Notes under the pieces: generated by a model
Seen by the model: the letters and a program-made list of their open reading frames with translations, nothing else
Database searches by the model: none
Told to the model about the DNA's origin: nothing
Assembly (NCBI GenBank): GCA_964547525.1
Contig: CAZJOD010000109.1
Span: 1 to 13,066, forward strand
DNA length: 13,066 nt
Source: CAZJOD01 sp964547525
GTDB lineage: Bacteria > Bacillota > Clostridia > JAAYHZ01
Reading direction: 5' to 3'
Made by a program: the position numbers and the translations under genes
In this document: positions 1 to 6,856 of the stretch, in pieces
How positions within the stretch are numbered: the stretch's first letter is position 1
How the letters are laid out: each line of letters begins with the position of its first letter

Positions 1-795
1 AACAGCTTGACGCATAAGATCCAAACCTCCGTCAAGCAAAAACGCAGGAACATTAAACTTGTCATACATACGTTTCATATATGTCATATCCTTAAGTGCA
101 AGCTCCAATGCAAAGTCCATATGATAGTCCTTTTCCGTAAATTTACGACCGTAAAAATCGAAAGGCATATTACCGAAAACACCTTCACTCATTATTTTAA
201 ACAATCTCTTTGTATCAATACCCAGTTTTTCCATCAATGGAAACATCTGCGCAGCTAAAGCCGCATACATCAGACCTGTAAAATTCATAGCGATTTTTAC
301 CGTATGAGCACTTCCGATGGGTCCGAAATAATCGATAGGGTTTGCATAACATGCCAATATGTCGTTTACATAATCAACGTCTTCCTTGTCACCGGACACC
401 ATACACGGAGCCGCACCTGCCATTGTATCGGAAGGTCCGCCCAAAAGAGGCGCATCCAGATATCTTCCTCCTGCGGCCTTAAATTTTTCATATAGCATTT
501 TTGTGGAATCGGGATAACTTGTAGAAACATCAACAACCGTCTTACATTGGCCTCCATATTCCAAAAACTCTCCTGTAACTTTTTCAACAATATCAGAGTT
601 CGGCAATGACAACAATATAATATCGCTGCTTTTAAACACCTCAAGAGATGATGTGGCAAGAACCGCTTTGCCTTCAAAATACGCCAGCGCTTCAGGATTT
701 ATATCATAAGCCGTTACAGGGTACCCGTTTTTTATAATGTTTACACACATTCCCCTTCCCATATTGCCCAGACCGATAAAACCTACGTTTTTCAT
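1..795 (-). CDS. NAD(P)-dependent beta-hydroxyacid dehydrogenase (3-hydroxyisobutyrate dehydrogenase family), 3' end outside window
   Basis: The gene is open from its ATG at 795 to the window edge, giving 265 codons; the family is usually 290-300 residues, so only the C-terminal tail is missing. The protein begins MKNVGFIGLGNMG, the family's N-terminal Rossmann dinucleotide-binding signature (G8, G10, G13). The substrate-binding segment DAPLLGG lies at about residues 114-120, and the K-x3-N active-site motif is K167/N171 (VKIAMNF). Such enzymes oxidise 3-hydroxyisobutyrate, tartronate semialdehyde-type or related beta-hydroxyacids in the cytoplasm. The exact substrate cannot be read from the sequence. 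GGAGGT (801-806 on the minus strand) lies 5 nt before the ATG and fixes the start. The gene lies 175 bp beyond the alpha/beta-hydrolase gene on the same strand, so co-transcription is possible but not shown. 2-hydroxy-3-oxopropionate reductase is an equally good name. Confidence 0.9.
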   Translation of the reverse strand, partial: MKNVGFIGLGNMGRGMCVNIIKNGYPVTAYDINPEALAYFEGKAVLATSSLEVFKSSDIILLSLPNSDIVEKVTGEFLEYGGQCKTVVDVSTSYPDSTKMLYEKFKAAGGRYLDAPLLGGPSDTMAGAAPCMVSGDKEDVDYVNDILACYANPIDYFGPIGSAHTVKIAMNFTGLMYAALAAQMFPLMEKLGIDTKRLFKIMSEGVFGNMPFDFYGRKFTEKDYHMDFALELALKDMTYMKRMYDKFNVPAFLLDGGLDLMRQAV

Positions 796-970
796 ACGCC
801 ACCTCCAAGTTTTTAATATAATCTGTAGCTCATATTAACAGTGTATACTCTATTATTTTTTAGATTTTTCTGCAAAAACTTTATTTTAATGCAATTAATG
901 AACGGTCATTTGACATACGTTATCGGTACACTCCGGTTTACAGTGAGTTAGTTATTTCAGTGAAATCATA

Positions 971-2005
971 TTATAAATATTTATTGAAAAAACCAATCGC
1001 TTTGTTTCCTGCAAAAGAATGTGCACCGGTATGTATATCTGTCCAAAGTCGATCTTCCACCCCGGCCGCTTGATATATTTTTTTCACACCTTCATAACCT
1101 ACCAGCATGTCTTGTAAATAAAAACATGTATCGTATATCCCCATTTCCAAAAGCAAAGGTCTAGGAGCGATAAGTCCTGCGATATCATCGGTATCAAAAT
1201 ACTTATAGACAAAGGGAACAATTTGTGAACCGCAAAAATTAGCACGCCTTATAGCAAATTCATACCAGGGATTAACATAGTCAATAATATCAGCCGCTTT
1301 AATTCTTGGTTCTACAGCCGATGTGAAGGTTGTCATGGTTCCTCCTTGGCTTAAACCCATCATGCCTATACGGTCGGAGTTAACTTCAGGCCTGGTTTCC
1401 AAATAATCTATACAGCACTTCATATCCCAAATATTAAGTGTCAGTGTCCATATTCCCAGCATCGCACCTTTTATAAAGTTGACATTACACTTGTCTCTGC
1501 CGGGGAACGGATTTGCTCCGTCACTTCTCTCTCCGAAAACTCTTAAATCCGGAGCAATTGTTAAAAATCCGGCCTTTGCCATTATCTCCGCATAGTTATA
1601 ATTCATACTTTTTATGTCGTTTTCCATAGCCGAAGAACCTTTCATTCCGGCAACCGGATCTTTACCAAAAGCTCCATGCCCGTGACTGCATAAAATGGCG
1701 GCATTCGATTTGTCAGCTTTCATGTTCTTAGGCCTTAAAACCTGACATGGTACGGACATAAATTCTTCAGAGTCAAAAACAACTCTTTCACGAATCAAAT
1801 CTCCATCCTCTACGGAATATTGAACTTCAGCATTTAAAGCTGTTTTTTTCGGAAATTCACCTATAAGCTCGTTTAGCTTCTCTAAAGCCGTTTTGTGCCA
1901 ATTATTGAATTCATCTAAAGATTTTCCGTTGAATTTAAGTAACGGAACATGATTTTCAGCGATTTTATCCCAGTAGTCCTGCATTGAAAAGTTTCTTTTT
2001 CTCAT
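971..2005 (-). CDS. Alpha/beta-hydrolase, acetyl xylan esterase / dienelactone hydrolase type
   Basis: This is a 344-residue cytoplasmic-looking protein without a signal peptide. The hydrolase fold shows in the SHGHG oxyanion-region loop (about 107-111), the nucleophile elbow GLSQG (217-221, Ser219), a likely catalytic Asp in the strand-end GIYD segment (Asp292) and the catalytic His in GAHSF (His329). The N-terminal ~90 residues are a helical lead-in, as in acetyl-xylan-esterase-like and Abhydrolase_7-like proteins. The likely reaction is ester hydrolysis, possibly deacetylation of sugars; the substrate is inferred only from the class and from neighbouring oxidoreductase and SGNH hydrolase genes. 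TGAGGT (2015-2020) lies 9 nt before the ATG at 2005 and favours it over the internal Met8. The 124-bp upstream gap carries an exact 14-bp direct repeat that may be an operator. No terminator is evident after the stop. Confidence 0.85.
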   Translation of the reverse strand: MRKRNFSMQDYWDKIAENHVPLLKFNGKSLDEFNNWHKTALEKLNELIGEFPKKTALNAEVQYSVEDGDLIRERVVFDSEEFMSVPCQVLRPKNMKADKSNAAILCSHGHGAFGKDPVAGMKGSSAMENDIKSMNYNYAEIMAKAGFLTIAPDLRVFGERSDGANPFPGRDKCNVNFIKGAMLGIWTLTLNIWDMKCCIDYLETRPEVNSDRIGMMGLSQGGTMTTFTSAVEPRIKAADIIDYVNPWYEFAIRRANFCGSQIVPFVYKYFDTDDIAGLIAPRPLLLEMGIYDTCFYLQDMLVGYEGVKKIYQAAGVEDRLWTDIHTGAHSFAGNKAIGFFNKYL

Positions 2006-2062
2006 ACAACCAATACCTCACATTCATAAAATTGCTATTTGGTTATATTTATCATACCATAT

Positions 2063-2109
2063 AATTATATTACCAAAAACATAATTCGGTAGAAAAATTA
2101 TATTACCAA
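2063..2109 (-). repeat. Exact 14-bp direct repeat upstream of the hydrolase gene, possible operator
   Basis: On the minus strand TTGGTAATATAATT occurs twice without mismatch, at 2109-2096 and 2076-2063, offset by 33 bp (about three helical turns). A third, inverted and imperfect copy (TTTGGTTATATT, plus strand) starts at 2038, so the proximal pair also forms a loose palindrome. The elements sit 58-104 bp before the hydrolase start codon, where a regulator would act. I found no convincing -35/-10 pair here. The AT-rich setting raises the chance of coincidental similarity, though not easily of an exact 14-mer. Confidence 0.5.
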
Positions 2110-2129
2110 TAACTTTAATAAAATAATTA

Positions 2130-3227
2130 TTATTCAACTATAAATCCTTTAAAATCTACAATTTGGGAATGTCCTGAAAACACCTCAAGTTTATGTAATC
2201 CCAATTCTAACCTTCCTAAATGGTTTTTAAGCTCTGTCATATGTATTGTTTTACCATCTAATTTTATATAAGTTTTGGAATCATTTTGACATTTATAAGC
2301 TTTAATGAATAATTGTCTTTCGGAATGATTAAAAATATAAACAGACATAATATTTATATCATCATTATCGGTTTTGGTACGATTGGTATATACCTTAAAA
2401 GGATCATTTAAAGTGGAGGTTAAAGTCAACCAATCGTCCGGAACACTTTTTACTATACGCTGACAGGAATAATCGATTCTGCAAGGCTTGTTAACATGGA
2501 TAGTTTGAGAATTTATATAAGAAAAAATAATATCCGCTTCATATTCATGACCTACATCGGAAAAATGAAGTTTATCCGGAATGATCGTATTAAGATTATA
2601 TTCCGAATATAACAAAAAATCTTCCGTATATGTATTGACATCAATCAATTCCAGTCTCCGTTCATAAGCTAACTCAGCCTTAACCTGATTTGCTACCGTT
2701 TTAACATTGACTGTTGTTCTTAAAGGATATTGGTTTATATAAGTAGTGGTCACACCGGGCTCCACAATCGCTTGTGTGGTAAGTAAGAAAGGTTGTATAC
2801 CATGTAAAAAACACAGATCAATAATTTTGTTTATATTACTTTTAAATCCCTCTTTATATGATTTTAAATCCTTATATAACAAACGATCGTTAATGCCAAA
2901 TCCTATTCCTATCATCTTAACATCGCAATATGCAGAATTACCTGTAAATTCATTTTCAAAATTATCTACAGCCCAGTTTGAAGTTGTTCCGCTAAATCCG
3001 GCGTTATATATCCTTAACACTTCATTGCCGGTCGCTTTCCTTAATTTATCTTCCAATCTCTTAGAAAACGCGCCGGGGTTTATACTATCTGTTCCCAATA
3101 CGTTTCTTACCCACCCTGTTGTAGTGTTTCCATCTATAGTACTGTCACCATAAAAAGCTACAGGGAATTTCTCTCCCTTTAACCATGAGACCCAAGCGTC
3201 ATTCAAATAGCAAGTATACTTTCCCAT
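2130..3227 (-). CDS. SGNH/GDSL-family hydrolase with C-terminal accessory domain
   Basis: The longest frame opens at 3284, but GGAGG (3234-3238) lies 6 nt before an ATG at 3227, so the 365-residue form is called. All SGNH blocks are visible: FYGDST with nucleophile Ser29, NAGFSG (Gly77), GIND with Asn113, and DKLH with Asp218/His221 followed by a conserved-looking His227. These proteins are serine esterases or lipases, often removing acyl groups from carbohydrates or cell-surface polymers. There is no signal peptide, so the enzyme is probably intracellular. Residues from about 235 to the end form a separate, strand-rich domain that I do not recognise. The next gene upstream ends 83 bp away, and the spacer holds overlapping inverted repeats. 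Substrate unknown; the neighbouring esterase-type gene makes acylated sugars a reasonable guess. Confidence 0.85.
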   Translation of the reverse strand: MGKYTCYLNDAWVSWLKGEKFPVAFYGDSTIDGNTTTGWVRNVLGTDSINPGAFSKRLEDKLRKATGNEVLRIYNAGFSGTTSNWAVDNFENEFTGNSAYCDVKMIGIGFGINDRLLYKDLKSYKEGFKSNINKIIDLCFLHGIQPFLLTTQAIVEPGVTTTYINQYPLRTTVNVKTVANQVKAELAYERRLELIDVNTYTEDFLLYSEYNLNTIIPDKLHFSDVGHEYEADIIFSYINSQTIHVNKPCRIDYSCQRIVKSVPDDWLTLTSTLNDPFKVYTNRTKTDNDDINIMSVYIFNHSERQLFIKAYKCQNDSKTYIKLDGKTIHMTELKNHLGRLELGLHKLEVFSGHSQIVDFKGFIVE

Positions 3228-3261
3228 ATTATGCCTCCATGTTAGTTTTAGATTTTTTGTT

Positions 3262-3300
3262 GTATGTAAGACATACGATTGCACAGCCGTATGTCCGGCT
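3262..3300. repeat. Overlapping inverted repeats before the SGNH hydrolase gene
   Basis: Three perfect inverted repeats share sequence. GTATGT-AAG-ACATAC is at 3262-3276. GACATACG (3270-3277) pairs with CGTATGTC (3288-3295) around a 10-nt loop. AGCCG (3285-3289) pairs with CGGCT (3296-3300) around 6 nt. The second and third overlap and could not form together as RNA. The repeated half-site is ACATAC/GTATGT. They lie between the stop of the upstream minus-strand gene (3311) and the SGNH gene's ribosome binding site, so an operator or a 5'-leader structure is possible. No T-run follows on the minus strand, so it does not look like an intrinsic terminator. Confidence 0.5.
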
Positions 3301-3310
3301 CAAAATTTTT

Positions 3311-4090
3311 CTATTTTATCTTATAAAGATTTCCTTTAGAATAAGTATAGTAAACAGGAGAAGTATCAATCCCCAATTCAATAACGGTTTTACTCTCAAA
3401 ACTATTTAAAGTGGCGTATTGTGCACCTACATCTTCAACGATATCACTTTTAAAAAATTTATCGTTTTCCCACTTATAAATACAAATATACTGAGGCAAA
3501 CTCCCCATTGATGTAGTTATTAAATCCATGTTATTATCATTGTCCAAATCCAATTTTATCAAATTTACTGTTGCTAAAATACATTTCCAATTTTCACCGT
3601 CATAAGTATAAACCTTTGTATCTTTATATGTTATCCCTTTATCCGCTATAAGTATCAACTCCGATGCTCCGTCGTTATTAACATCATCAGCCAATACGGT
3701 TAATCTTTCCGGCTCACCTTCAAATACCATTTCCATATCATAAAATCCGAATTTATCTTGCAATATGACCTCGAATTCATTCGTATCTTTACGATATAAG
3801 TTAACAAGTACTTTTTCGACTCCAGCTATATTAAATACTGTTATATTATCAACCAAAACTTTATTATCATCGAATAAAACATTAATCAATTTTTTTTCGG
3901 GCATAGGTACAAAGTTAAGTTTGATAACTGAACCCACATCATTACTTTGTTTTTGATAAACATCGGAAATACCGGTGTTCATAACAGATTTGCTTGTAAT
4001 TAAATTTATAATATCTTTGCCGAAAATAACTCCTGTACTAAAAATTACAACAACTAAAATTAAAAAAATAATACGTGACATTGTCTTCAT
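3311..4090 (-). CDS. Membrane-anchored or secreted protein with FG-GAP/VCBS-like repeats, function unknown
   Basis: The protein has 259 residues. Residues 6-24 are a hydrophobic segment after a short basic start (MKTMSR), giving a signal peptide or single N-terminal anchor; no clear cleavage or lipobox Cys is seen. The remainder is predicted outside the membrane. Two Asp/Asn-rich motifs, DDVNNDGASELI (135-146) and DLDNDNNMDLIT (181-192), each followed by hydrophobic strand residues, resemble the calcium-binding FG-GAP/VCBS repeats of beta-propeller proteins. Only two are clear, so a full propeller is not established. AGGGGG (4100-4105) 9 nt before the ATG supports this start over Met4. A good sigma-A-type promoter lies upstream at 4143-4171. 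The protein shows no catalytic motif; a binding or surface-sensing role is a guess. The SGNH hydrolase gene follows on the same strand. Confidence 0.7.
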   Translation of the reverse strand: MKTMSRIIFLILVVVIFSTGVIFGKDIINLITSKSVMNTGISDVYQKQSNDVGSVIKLNFVPMPEKKLINVLFDDNKVLVDNITVFNIAGVEKVLVNLYRKDTNEFEVILQDKFGFYDMEMVFEGEPERLTVLADDVNNDGASELILIADKGITYKDTKVYTYDGENWKCILATVNLIKLDLDNDNNMDLITTSMGSLPQYICIYKWENDKFFKSDIVEDVGAQYATLNSFESKTVIELGIDTSPVYYTYSKGNLYKIK

Positions 4091-4142
4091 TTATTTTATC
4101 CCCCTAATAAGAGGTATATTTTATTTACCCCATATAACGGAT

Positions 4143-4171
4143 ATTATAAACAATAGTATTTATACTGTCAT
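4143..4171 (-). promoter_or_regulatory. Sigma-A-type promoter for the FG-GAP-like protein gene
   Basis: On the minus strand ATGACA (4171-4166, one mismatch to TTGACA) is followed by exactly 17 bp and a perfect TATAAT (4148-4143). Transcription should begin near 4136, giving a leader of roughly 45 nt that contains the AGGGGG ribosome binding site. The position just before the 259-residue ORF suggests that this gene is transcribed separately from the zinc-ribbon gene upstream. Confidence 0.7.
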
Positions 4172-4248
4172 TATATTTTTAATTTTATGCTATATTTATA
4201 TAAAAATTATTTTTATGATCTTACTGCATTATCTTTTCACATCAACGT

Positions 4249-4920
4249 TTATTTTAATAAGGGACATTTGCATCTATTGCAAACATCCGAAGTTATATCG
4301 ATAAATGACATACACGCGGCACACATTATTTTTGTATCTTTTGATTTGTCATATTTTTCATAATAGTAGAATCCCTTATGATGCCTGACCTTGTCGCCTA
4401 CATTATAATAACTGTAAGGCCCGGGAATATCTCTCCATTTATGTTTTCTTATCTTCCCCGAAGCCTTTTTTACTTTTATAATATAAACGGTTCGATAATA
4501 TATATGTCCATTTCGATTTCTTTTCTTTTCCCGGTATGAATCTTTATATGTAACGATCCCGTCCCATGTTTTGTCAAATTTTCTTTTTATAGTTTGTAAC
4601 GCAGCTATTAAAATAAACATAAAGCCTATTCCAAGCCCATAATACAGTGAATCAGGCCAATCTATGTCGCCACTTGTATTACCGTAAATCGGAAAACCGA
4701 TAGTTGCAATAAAAGCAAGTATAAATGTAAATATAAAAGACCATAATGAAGACTTTTTTAAATAAGACTTAAAAGCAGGATCATTTATTTTTGGAGAAAA
4801 ACCGATTAATCTTTCCGCCAGGTTATGTGTAACATTCTTGGTATAATTTAATAGGGCACCGCATTGGGTACAATAATGCTTTTCTTCAGCGAATTCATAC
4901 CCACAACTTTGACAAAACAT
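4249..4920 (-). CDS. Double zinc-ribbon membrane protein, function unknown
   Basis: The protein has 223 residues. The N-terminus carries a zinc ribbon with Cys3/Cys6 and Cys17/Cys20 (MFCQSCG...YCTQCG). Two hydrophobic segments follow at about 58-79 and 91-111, joined by a short loop. A soluble, basic, aromatic-rich domain (about 117-190, containing GIVTYKD and NVGDKVRHHKGFYYYEKY) comes next. A second Cys cluster, Cys200/Cys203 and Cys214/Cys217 (plus Cys219), closes the protein. With both ends in the cytoplasm the ribbons would face inward; topology is inferred. Zinc-ribbon plus TM proteins of this sort are common in Clostridia and mostly uncharacterised. The start at 4920 is supported by AAGGGG (4931-4936) 10 nt upstream. 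The gene is divergent from the helix-turn-helix gene across 244 bp. Confidence 0.75.
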   Translation of the reverse strand: MFCQSCGYEFAEEKHYCTQCGALLNYTKNVTHNLAERLIGFSPKINDPAFKSYLKKSSLWSFIFTFILAFIATIGFPIYGNTSGDIDWPDSLYYGLGIGFMFILIAALQTIKRKFDKTWDGIVTYKDSYREKKRNRNGHIYYRTVYIIKVKKASGKIRKHKWRDIPGPYSYYNVGDKVRHHKGFYYYEKYDKSKDTKIMCAACMSFIDITSDVCNRCKCPLLK

Positions 4921-5029
4921 ATTTATATTTCCCCTTTCTCATACGAAATGCCTGTTTTTATTGATACAAAATTTGTTGCAATAAGAATAAAAATTGTGAT
5001 TTTAAGTTTATATAGGAATATAAAATAAT

Positions 5030-5057
5030 ATTATATTGCACTTCATTGTAAAAACAA
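5030..5057 (-). promoter_or_regulatory. Possible promoter for the zinc-ribbon gene
   Basis: On the minus strand TTGTTT (5057-5052), 16 bp and a perfect TATAAT (5035-5030) form a plausible sigma-A promoter. It would give a leader of about 100 nt before the ATG at 4920. The -35 match is weak (4 of 6), so this is a moderate call. It lies on the zinc-ribbon side of the palindrome cluster at 5065-5110, only 8 bp away, so one regulator could affect both divergent genes. Confidence 0.4.
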
Positions 5058-5064
5058 CAATCAG

Positions 5065-5110
5065 GACAAATATGTCATTGACATTTTGTCAATATATATT
5101 GACTGACAAT
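5065..5110. promoter_or_regulatory. Cluster of overlapping TGACA/TGTCA palindromes, probable operator
   Basis: Within 46 bp the half-site TGACA or TGTCA recurs in alternating orientation. The visible perfect palindromes are GACA-AATA-TGTC (5065-5076), ATGTCA-T-TGACAT (5072-5084), ATTGACA-TTT-TGTCAAT (5077-5093) and GTCAATATATATTGAC (5088-5103); a further TGACAAT is at 5104-5110. Centres of the ATTGAC, GTCAAT and ATTGAC elements are 10-11 bp apart, as expected for sites on one face of the helix. The cluster lies 55 bp before the helix-turn-helix gene at 5165, so autoregulation by that protein is the simplest inference. No clean -35/-10 pair is visible here for that gene; CATAAT (5115-5120) is the best -10-like element. 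Confidence 0.6.
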
Positions 5111-5164
5111 ATTGCATAATAAGTGTGCATATGATATGTTGTATTTATGTGAGGTACGTAAAAC

Positions 5165-6703
5165 ATGTCCTTTAATGTAAAAATAAACGCTTTAATGAAA
5201 GCTTTAAATGTTGCAAATAACCATCTTGCAAAGGTATTGTCAGTTGATCCGTCTTTGATAAGCCGTTGGCGAAACGGTACACGATTCCCTGTAAATAACA
5301 GCGCGTATATTAAAGAGATAGCTAATTATTTTGCATCTATAGCTAAAAAGCAATCTCAAAAAGCCGCAATTTATGAAGTGCTCGGTCTGCAAAATTTAGA
5401 AAATGAAAATAATACAACCTCTTTGGTTGATCTTTTGCATAATTGGCTCAATAGTAAATCAATTACTGACGAGTTTTTCTGTGAAAATTACACGACAGAG
5501 TCGCACTTCTCTAAAAAATTAAATACAAACACATACGCAAACACATGTAAACAAATAATTGCTGATGTTTTTTACGGTACTGAAGGAAAGCGTAACAGCG
5601 TATTACGTTTTTTAAATATGGCCGAAGCTGCAGACAAACCGGTTACCTTGTTATTACATAATGATGAAAATATGGCTTGGTTAATCGAAGATAAAAAATT
5701 TTATCAAAGTTGTACTCGAATTATGTCCCGGATCATATCAAAAGGACATCGTATAAAAGTTATACATACAATACAACGAGATTTTTCGGAAATGTCCGAA
5801 GCCATAAAAATTTGGTTTCCCCTTTACATGACCGGTGCCGTAGAAGCTTATTACTATCCGAACTACCATGATAATATAATAAAAAGGACCATGTTTATAA
5901 TACCCGAAGTTGCAGCTTTAATATCTTCATCCACCGATGAATCATATAAAAACGCACATCACTATTTTATTACCGATATTGAGACGATAAACAATTTTTC
6001 TTATGAATTTTATTATTTTTTAAATAAATGTCGTTCTCTGATGCAAACATATATTATAGAAAAACATTTTGAATTTTATGAACGACTACAAGAGTTTTAT
6101 AAACAACCTGAAGAGTATATAAGCGTTTCAAATCATTTTACAACAATAGCAATGTCCGATAATTTGTTTGAACGCTTGATTAATAATACGAATTTGGAAG
6201 ATGACAAAAAGAAGCTTATAAAAAATATGCATAAAGTACAACATGAACATATAGATAAATATTTATCATATAATCCTTTTACAGAAATAGTCCGATTCTC
6301 TTTATGGGATATGGACAATATGAATAATTCCAGTCTGAATATGTTAAAACCCGCTTGTATTTTTGGAATCGATTTAGCATATGAATCTTTGCGCGATTAT
6401 TGCGAACACCTTACCGACACTATAAAAATGTTAACCGAATATAATAATTATCATTTAATTCTATGTTCTTCTAATTCTCCTCAGGATTCATACATTTCAG
6501 TAAAACAAGATACAAGCGTAATTGTTGTAAAGCAGGATTCACACCCTTTAATTTTTACATTCGAAAGACAAAATATGGTAACATCCTTTTACGAATTCCT
6601 GGGTAATATTGTTAAAACAGCTACCCCTGATGAAAAAGACAAACACAAAGTTATAAAGCAGATTAGAGACCTTTTAGGAAAGCTGGAAACATTAATAAAT
6701 TAA
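5165..6703 (+). CDS. Large helix-turn-helix protein, putative transcriptional regulator with unrecognised sensor region
   Basis: The protein has 512 residues. An XRE-type helix-turn-helix lies at about 7-57, with the segment LAKVLSVDPSLISRWRNGTR (21-40) as turn and recognition helix. Nothing after residue 60 matches a family I can name. Residues 159-245 read as alternating strands and helices (PVTLLLHND..., HRIKVIHTI, GAVEAYYYP, RTMFIIPEVAALIS) and faintly recall a phospholipase-D-like fold without catalytic HxK motifs. That comparison is tentative. The region 280-420 is helical and aromatic-rich. No TM segment or signal peptide is seen, so the protein should be a cytoplasmic DNA binder. GAGGT (5151-5155) 9 nt before the ATG supports the start. 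The palindrome cluster upstream suggests autoregulation; the oxidoreductase gene 153 bp downstream or the divergent zinc-ribbon gene could be further targets. It is far larger than ordinary one-domain XRE regulators. Confidence 0.75.
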   Translation: MSFNVKINALMKALNVANNHLAKVLSVDPSLISRWRNGTRFPVNNSAYIKEIANYFASIAKKQSQKAAIYEVLGLQNLENENNTTSLVDLLHNWLNSKSITDEFFCENYTTESHFSKKLNTNTYANTCKQIIADVFYGTEGKRNSVLRFLNMAEAADKPVTLLLHNDENMAWLIEDKKFYQSCTRIMSRIISKGHRIKVIHTIQRDFSEMSEAIKIWFPLYMTGAVEAYYYPNYHDNIIKRTMFIIPEVAALISSSTDESYKNAHHYFITDIETINNFSYEFYYFLNKCRSLMQTYIIEKHFEFYERLQEFYKQPEEYISVSNHFTTIAMSDNLFERLINNTNLEDDKKKLIKNMHKVQHEHIDKYLSYNPFTEIVRFSLWDMDNMNNSSLNMLKPACIFGIDLAYESLRDYCEHLTDTIKMLTEYNNYHLILCSSNSPQDSYISVKQDTSVIVVKQDSHPLIFTFERQNMVTSFYEFLGNIVKTATPDEKDKHKVIKQIRDLLGKLETLIN

Positions 6704-6856
6704 ACTTAAAACTTATTATCATATACAATTTTCACCGTATGTAAATTCTAAAAACAATATCTCCGGCAAATAAGCTTTGAAGGAGACCATATGTATTTGT
6801 CGAATATTATAATCGTATCCTAAATCTATATGTAATACAACCGAAAGGAATAGATT

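Noticed and set aside
366..677. 103-codon minus-strand open frame
   Set aside because: It is another frame within the beta-hydroxyacid dehydrogenase gene, which carries all expected family motifs across this region.
910..915. Plus-strand TTGACA between the dehydrogenase and hydrolase genes
   Set aside because: No plus-strand gene follows and no -10 at proper distance was found. It is probably a chance match.
2746..3153. 135-codon plus-strand open frame
   Set aside because: It is antisense to the well-supported SGNH hydrolase gene and has no recognisable domain.
3228..3284. 19-residue N-terminal extension of the SGNH hydrolase
   Set aside because: It lies over the inverted-repeat region, lacks a good ribosome binding site, and an excellent GGAGG precedes the inner ATG at 3227.
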